DNA of 6,079 nucleotides from Candidatus Zixiibacteriota bacterium. GTDB lineage: Bacteria; Zixibacteria; MSB-5A5; SM1-73. The position numbers and the translations under genes were made by a program. Below the pieces are notes generated by a model, which was given only the letters and a program-made list of their open reading frames with translations, was not told the DNA's origin and did not search any database. The stretch is taken from the NCBI GenBank assembly GCA_022866585.1, contig JALHUP010000352.1, positions 1 to 6,079 of the forward strand, in the 5' to 3' direction. Positions 3,138 through 6,079 of this stretch are shown here, piece by piece (the first letter of the stretch is position 1; the number at the start of each line of letters is the position of its first letter).

Positions 3138-6079
3138 ATGGGAAAAAGAATTTTATTAGTTGTATTTCTCCTCTCTTTCTTTGCTCTGTTCGTATTTGCC
3201 GGAGGAGCCTTAGCCGCAAAGAAAATATCCACGTCGCCTGAAAAGGCTTCGGTTCTCTATCCTGCTGTGGACGGAGGTGACACTCGTCTACCATATTCTG
3301 GTGGACCTACGCCTCTGATATATGAAGGAGGTAAAGACGCTGATTGTTATGACATCCATCCAGGTACAGTGGAACATCCTGTTGTGGTTTTAGAACACAA
3401 TCAATGGGGTGCGACCTGGTATGATTATCAGAAGAACGGCTCCATGGGCAGGATGATTGCGGTAACTTCGGCTGATCAGAGGGAGGCGACTTTCATGAAT
3501 CTTAAGGCCGCCCCATATGCAGACCCTAATTTCAGGTGGGTCAGCTACAACTGCAAGAATGCTTTGAATAGTTGGTGTGGCGTCAAGGATGTAAATGGAG
3601 GAGAGGGCGGCAACGCCGGATATTCTAGCATTGCGGCGATGCATGATGGACGGGAGGCTATTATTTTTCACGCGAGTGGCTTGGGTGCAAGCACGCTCCT
3701 GCAGACAGCTTTGGCAATAGGAGATCCAGGTTTCGCATGTGACCCCCTCAACGTGTTTAGCCTGCAGTATGATATTCCGGATGCCTTGAAAGAGGGAGGG
3801 GGAAGCACTAATGCGGGAATGTGGCCCAAGGTAGGGACAGTATATGATGCTTCCGAGGACATAGATTATATTCATATCGTGATGTCGCAAGGAGCAACCT
3901 CGGGTGGCAACCAGAGATTAGGCTATGTGCGCTGTCATTTGATAGCTGGTAACAAACTGCTCTGTGAGACGCCTACGGGACAAACTGGTGTAACTTCTCC
4001 AGATACTCTTACCTCTGCCACCCCGTTATCACCCAATAAGTTGATAGGCTATTTTGGTCAATCCGAAGCCCCAGGAGTTGGTGCCGATCAATATCCCAAC
4101 ACCATATCCGTTATTGTGGCTACCTCTCCGGTCTCCAAAAAAGTGGCTCTTGTTTTCACCAACAAGAGGGAAAAAGGCACCGCTCAGCTGAACAACGATG
4201 TTTGTTACACTGAAAGCGATAGCAACGGGATCAAGTGGTTTCCTCAATACGGTGGGCAGTGGCCCCCAAGTTCAGCCAATGGACTGCTTCATTACGCCAC
4301 CAACTATCTAACCACCGATATGGAACGTGCCTATACCGATGTGGCGGCTTGCTATGACTACAACGACAAACTGCACATCGCCTGGAGTGCGACTTATTAT
4401 GATTCAGTTGGTGGTTTGACCAGTGCTAGCGCCAATCTCTATCACTGGAGCGAGGCTACTGGTGTAATCTCTGTGGTCGCCCCCGGTTTTTGGGGTGAAA
4501 CTGGCCCTGGCGGTTGGAATCGAAACGTCTCTAAGATGAGCATCTCCGCCAAAGATCCCATCTATCATCCTGGTGGAAACCCTGATTCGGCCTATATTTT
4601 CGTCACCTGGACCCAGTTTAATGGAGACAACAAGGATACGCCAGATAACTCTCTGAATGATTATACCAATGGAGAGATTTATGGCTCTGTTTCCGCCAAT
4701 GCTGGGCTAACCTGGACTCCCGGCTATAACCTGACCGGCACCCACACTCCTGATTGTGATTCTGGTGACTGTTTGAGCGAGCACTGGTCCTCTTTAGCGG
4801 AGAACATGTATGATGGGGAATTGCACATCGAGTATGTGTGCGACAAAGATGCTGGTGGAATAGTTCAAAGTGAAGGAGGCTGGACCCTCAATCCCATGAT
4901 GTATATGCGTATCCAGCAGTTAGACTGGTATCTGGCATGCGGAGAAGATTACATCAACCAGTATCCCGCAAATTGGGAAACACCTCCAATTAAGGTTTCG
5001 CCAACAGCCGGCAGGGTGATCGGGTTTACGATCAGGGGCATTTATAACCTAGAGGGACAATACAAAGTCGAATCCCAGGATCCGAACGTTGTAGTGTCAA
5101 TCAACCCCGGTCCTGCTACTCTTCAGCCGGGTGACCAGCTACCAGTAGAGATCACCATAAACTGCCCTGGTCAGAGTGACACCTTACTTCAGACGTACAT
5201 AATCATCACCACGTGTAGAGGGACGGCGGTGGAAGACACTGTTAAACTCCCTCTGAAGGCGGTGTGCGGTAATGATTATTATGAGTGCGTGCGCGATCCC
5301 GCCACTAAATTCGGAACAAAGAACGGCACAATGGGTGCGCCATTCTGCAGTCTGTGGACCTGTGCCAACAGTCGGGAGGAGTTGTTTGACCTGAAATTGG
5401 CTGCGGATAGCAACCAGATCATCTTCAGCGCAGGCGTGATTGCGGCTTTCATGGACGATAGTGCCATAGTTGGCAGGCAGGATTATAGAAGTACCTTGAC
5501 CGGAGCCAGAGATACCATCAAGGCTATTAAGAGTCATTTCCCTCCCGAACCCGACTGCGACGTTCAGAAGATTTTTGTTACCAAAACCTATATCTGGTAT
5601 CCTCCGGAGATACCCCAAACTCCCAAATGGTATTGGATCAGTATCAACAAACAGATCTTACTCTTTTCTAATCGTTCAGGTAAGACCTGTCCGGACTGGA
5701 AGAAGCAGCAGGTGATCAAGCATGTCTGGATAAACTATAGTCAGGCACCTGCGTGGTGGCCTAACGAGGGTACGTATACCGGACATCCGGATATCTATTA
5801 CGGCATGTATGCTGACCTGGATGCTCCTTTTGATACCGGCTGTAGGACTATGGGTGGGGAGACCCAGAGTGGCTGCAATGCGGCTGGATGGGATGGTACC
5901 AACAAGATGGTATACCAGAGTGGGTTCGGTGGTGTTATTCATCCTGAATATGCGAGCTATTACGTGGGAATGGCTTTGACCAATGCTGCGGGAGCGGTAG
6001 TGACGCCTTTGGGCTGTAAGGACGTGCGGAATGCCGAATACCTCTATCCGCAGAGTGGCTGGGGCTGGCAGGATAGTCA
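3138..6079 (+). CDS. Large secreted protein with sialidase/BNR-like propeller and Ig-like domain (3' partial)
   Basis: The frame is open for 980 codons and runs off the window. Residues 1-26 are a clear signal peptide (Lys3, Arg4, hydrophobic core, Ala-Leu-Ala cleavage site). Residues about 40-610 look like a sialidase/BNR-type beta-propeller: an Asp-box-like 'SANAGLTW' at 519-526, a weaker 'SDSNGIKW' at 360-367, and several 'xxxHIAWSAT' and 'AYIFVTWTQ'-type strands. The canonical Asp of the boxes is replaced (Asn521, Ser362), and I cannot see the arginine triad of true sialidases, so enzymatic activity is doubtful. Residues about 616-715 form an Ig-like sandwich. Residues 715-980 are an unclassified region rich in Trp, Tyr and Cys, with 'ADLDAPFD' at 892-899 and a 'GYD..KMVYQSG'-like stretch. 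A C-terminal sorting or dockerin domain may lie beyond the window. Translation is preceded by the strong promoter and long leader described separately. Confidence 0.88.
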   Translation, partial: MGKRILLVVFLLSFFALFVFAGGALAAKKISTSPEKASVLYPAVDGGDTRLPYSGGPTPLIYEGGKDADCYDIHPGTVEHPVVVLEHNQWGATWYDYQKNGSMGRMIAVTSADQREATFMNLKAAPYADPNFRWVSYNCKNALNSWCGVKDVNGGEGGNAGYSSIAAMHDGREAIIFHASGLGASTLLQTALAIGDPGFACDPLNVFSLQYDIPDALKEGGGSTNAGMWPKVGTVYDASEDIDYIHIVMSQGATSGGNQRLGYVRCHLIAGNKLLCETPTGQTGVTSPDTLTSATPLSPNKLIGYFGQSEAPGVGADQYPNTISVIVATSPVSKKVALVFTNKREKGTAQLNNDVCYTESDSNGIKWFPQYGGQWPPSSANGLLHYATNYLTTDMERAYTDVAACYDYNDKLHIAWSATYYDSVGGLTSASANLYHWSEATGVISVVAPGFWGETGPGGWNRNVSKMSISAKDPIYHPGGNPDSAYIFVTWTQFNGDNKDTPDNSLNDYTNGEIYGSVSANAGLTWTPGYNLTGTHTPDCDSGDCLSEHWSSLAENMYDGELHIEYVCDKDAGGIVQSEGGWTLNPMMYMRIQQLDWYLACGEDYINQYPANWETPPIKVSPTAGRVIGFTIRGIYNLEGQYKVESQDPNVVVSINPGPATLQPGDQLPVEITINCPGQSDTLLQTYIIITTCRGTAVEDTVKLPLKAVCGNDYYECVRDPATKFGTKNGTMGAPFCSLWTCANSREELFDLKLAADSNQIIFSAGVIAAFMDDSAIVGRQDYRSTLTGARDTIKAIKSHFPPEPDCDVQKIFVTKTYIWYPPEIPQTPKWYWISINKQILLFSNRSGKTCPDWKKQQVIKHVWINYSQAPAWWPNEGTYTGHPDIYYGMYADLDAPFDTGCRTMGGETQSGCNAAGWDGTNKMVYQSGFGGVIHPEYASYYVGMALTNAAGAVVTPLGCKDVRNAEYLYPQSGWGWQDS

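Noticed and set aside
3390..3890. 166-codon minus-strand ORF, and the other minus-strand ORFs inside 3138-6079
   Set aside because: They lie wholly within a well-supported + strand gene with a signal peptide and strong RBS. They have no RBS or recognisable domains and are antisense shadows.

Overview
The window looks like bacterial DNA from an uncultured lineage, most likely in or near the FCB superphylum (Zixibacteria, Latescibacteria, KSB1, WOR-3 and similar). This is an inference from style: all three large genes are on the + strand and encode exported, low-complexity-free surface or extracellular proteins. Two of them end in dockerin-like modules of the 'GDxNxDG...NYLY' kind that I associate with those groups. 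There are no RNA genes, transposases, CRISPR arrays or housekeeping genes to anchor the taxonomy.

Layout. Positions 1-1557 hold the 3' part of a gene for a large modular protein: four complete and one partial Ig/cadherin-like repeats of about 90-105 residues, then a two-loop calcium-binding dockerin. Its true start lies upstream of the window. A 160-base gap (1558-1717) contains a near-identical 20-base direct repeat, and the downstream copy overlaps the ribosome binding site region of the next gene. Positions 1718-2452 encode a 244-residue secreted protein: signal peptide, cohesin-like beta-sandwich, then a divergent dockerin with enlarged loops. Positions 2453-3137 are a 685-base stretch without a sizeable gene. 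It starts with a good sigma-70-type promoter (2553-2582, A-tracts upstream), so transcription would give an approximately 550-base leader. That leader carries several hairpins, some mutually exclusive, and an unusually perfect Shine-Dalgarno sequence serving only an 8-codon ORF. Positions 3138-6079 (running off the end) encode the first 980 residues of a secreted protein with a sialidase/BNR-like beta-propeller region, an Ig-like linker domain and an unclassified C-terminal region.

The three proteins probably act outside the cytoplasm as adhesive, sugar-binding or surface-layer-type components. No enzymatic activity can be assigned with confidence. The most unusual part of the window is not a protein but the long leader before the third gene.
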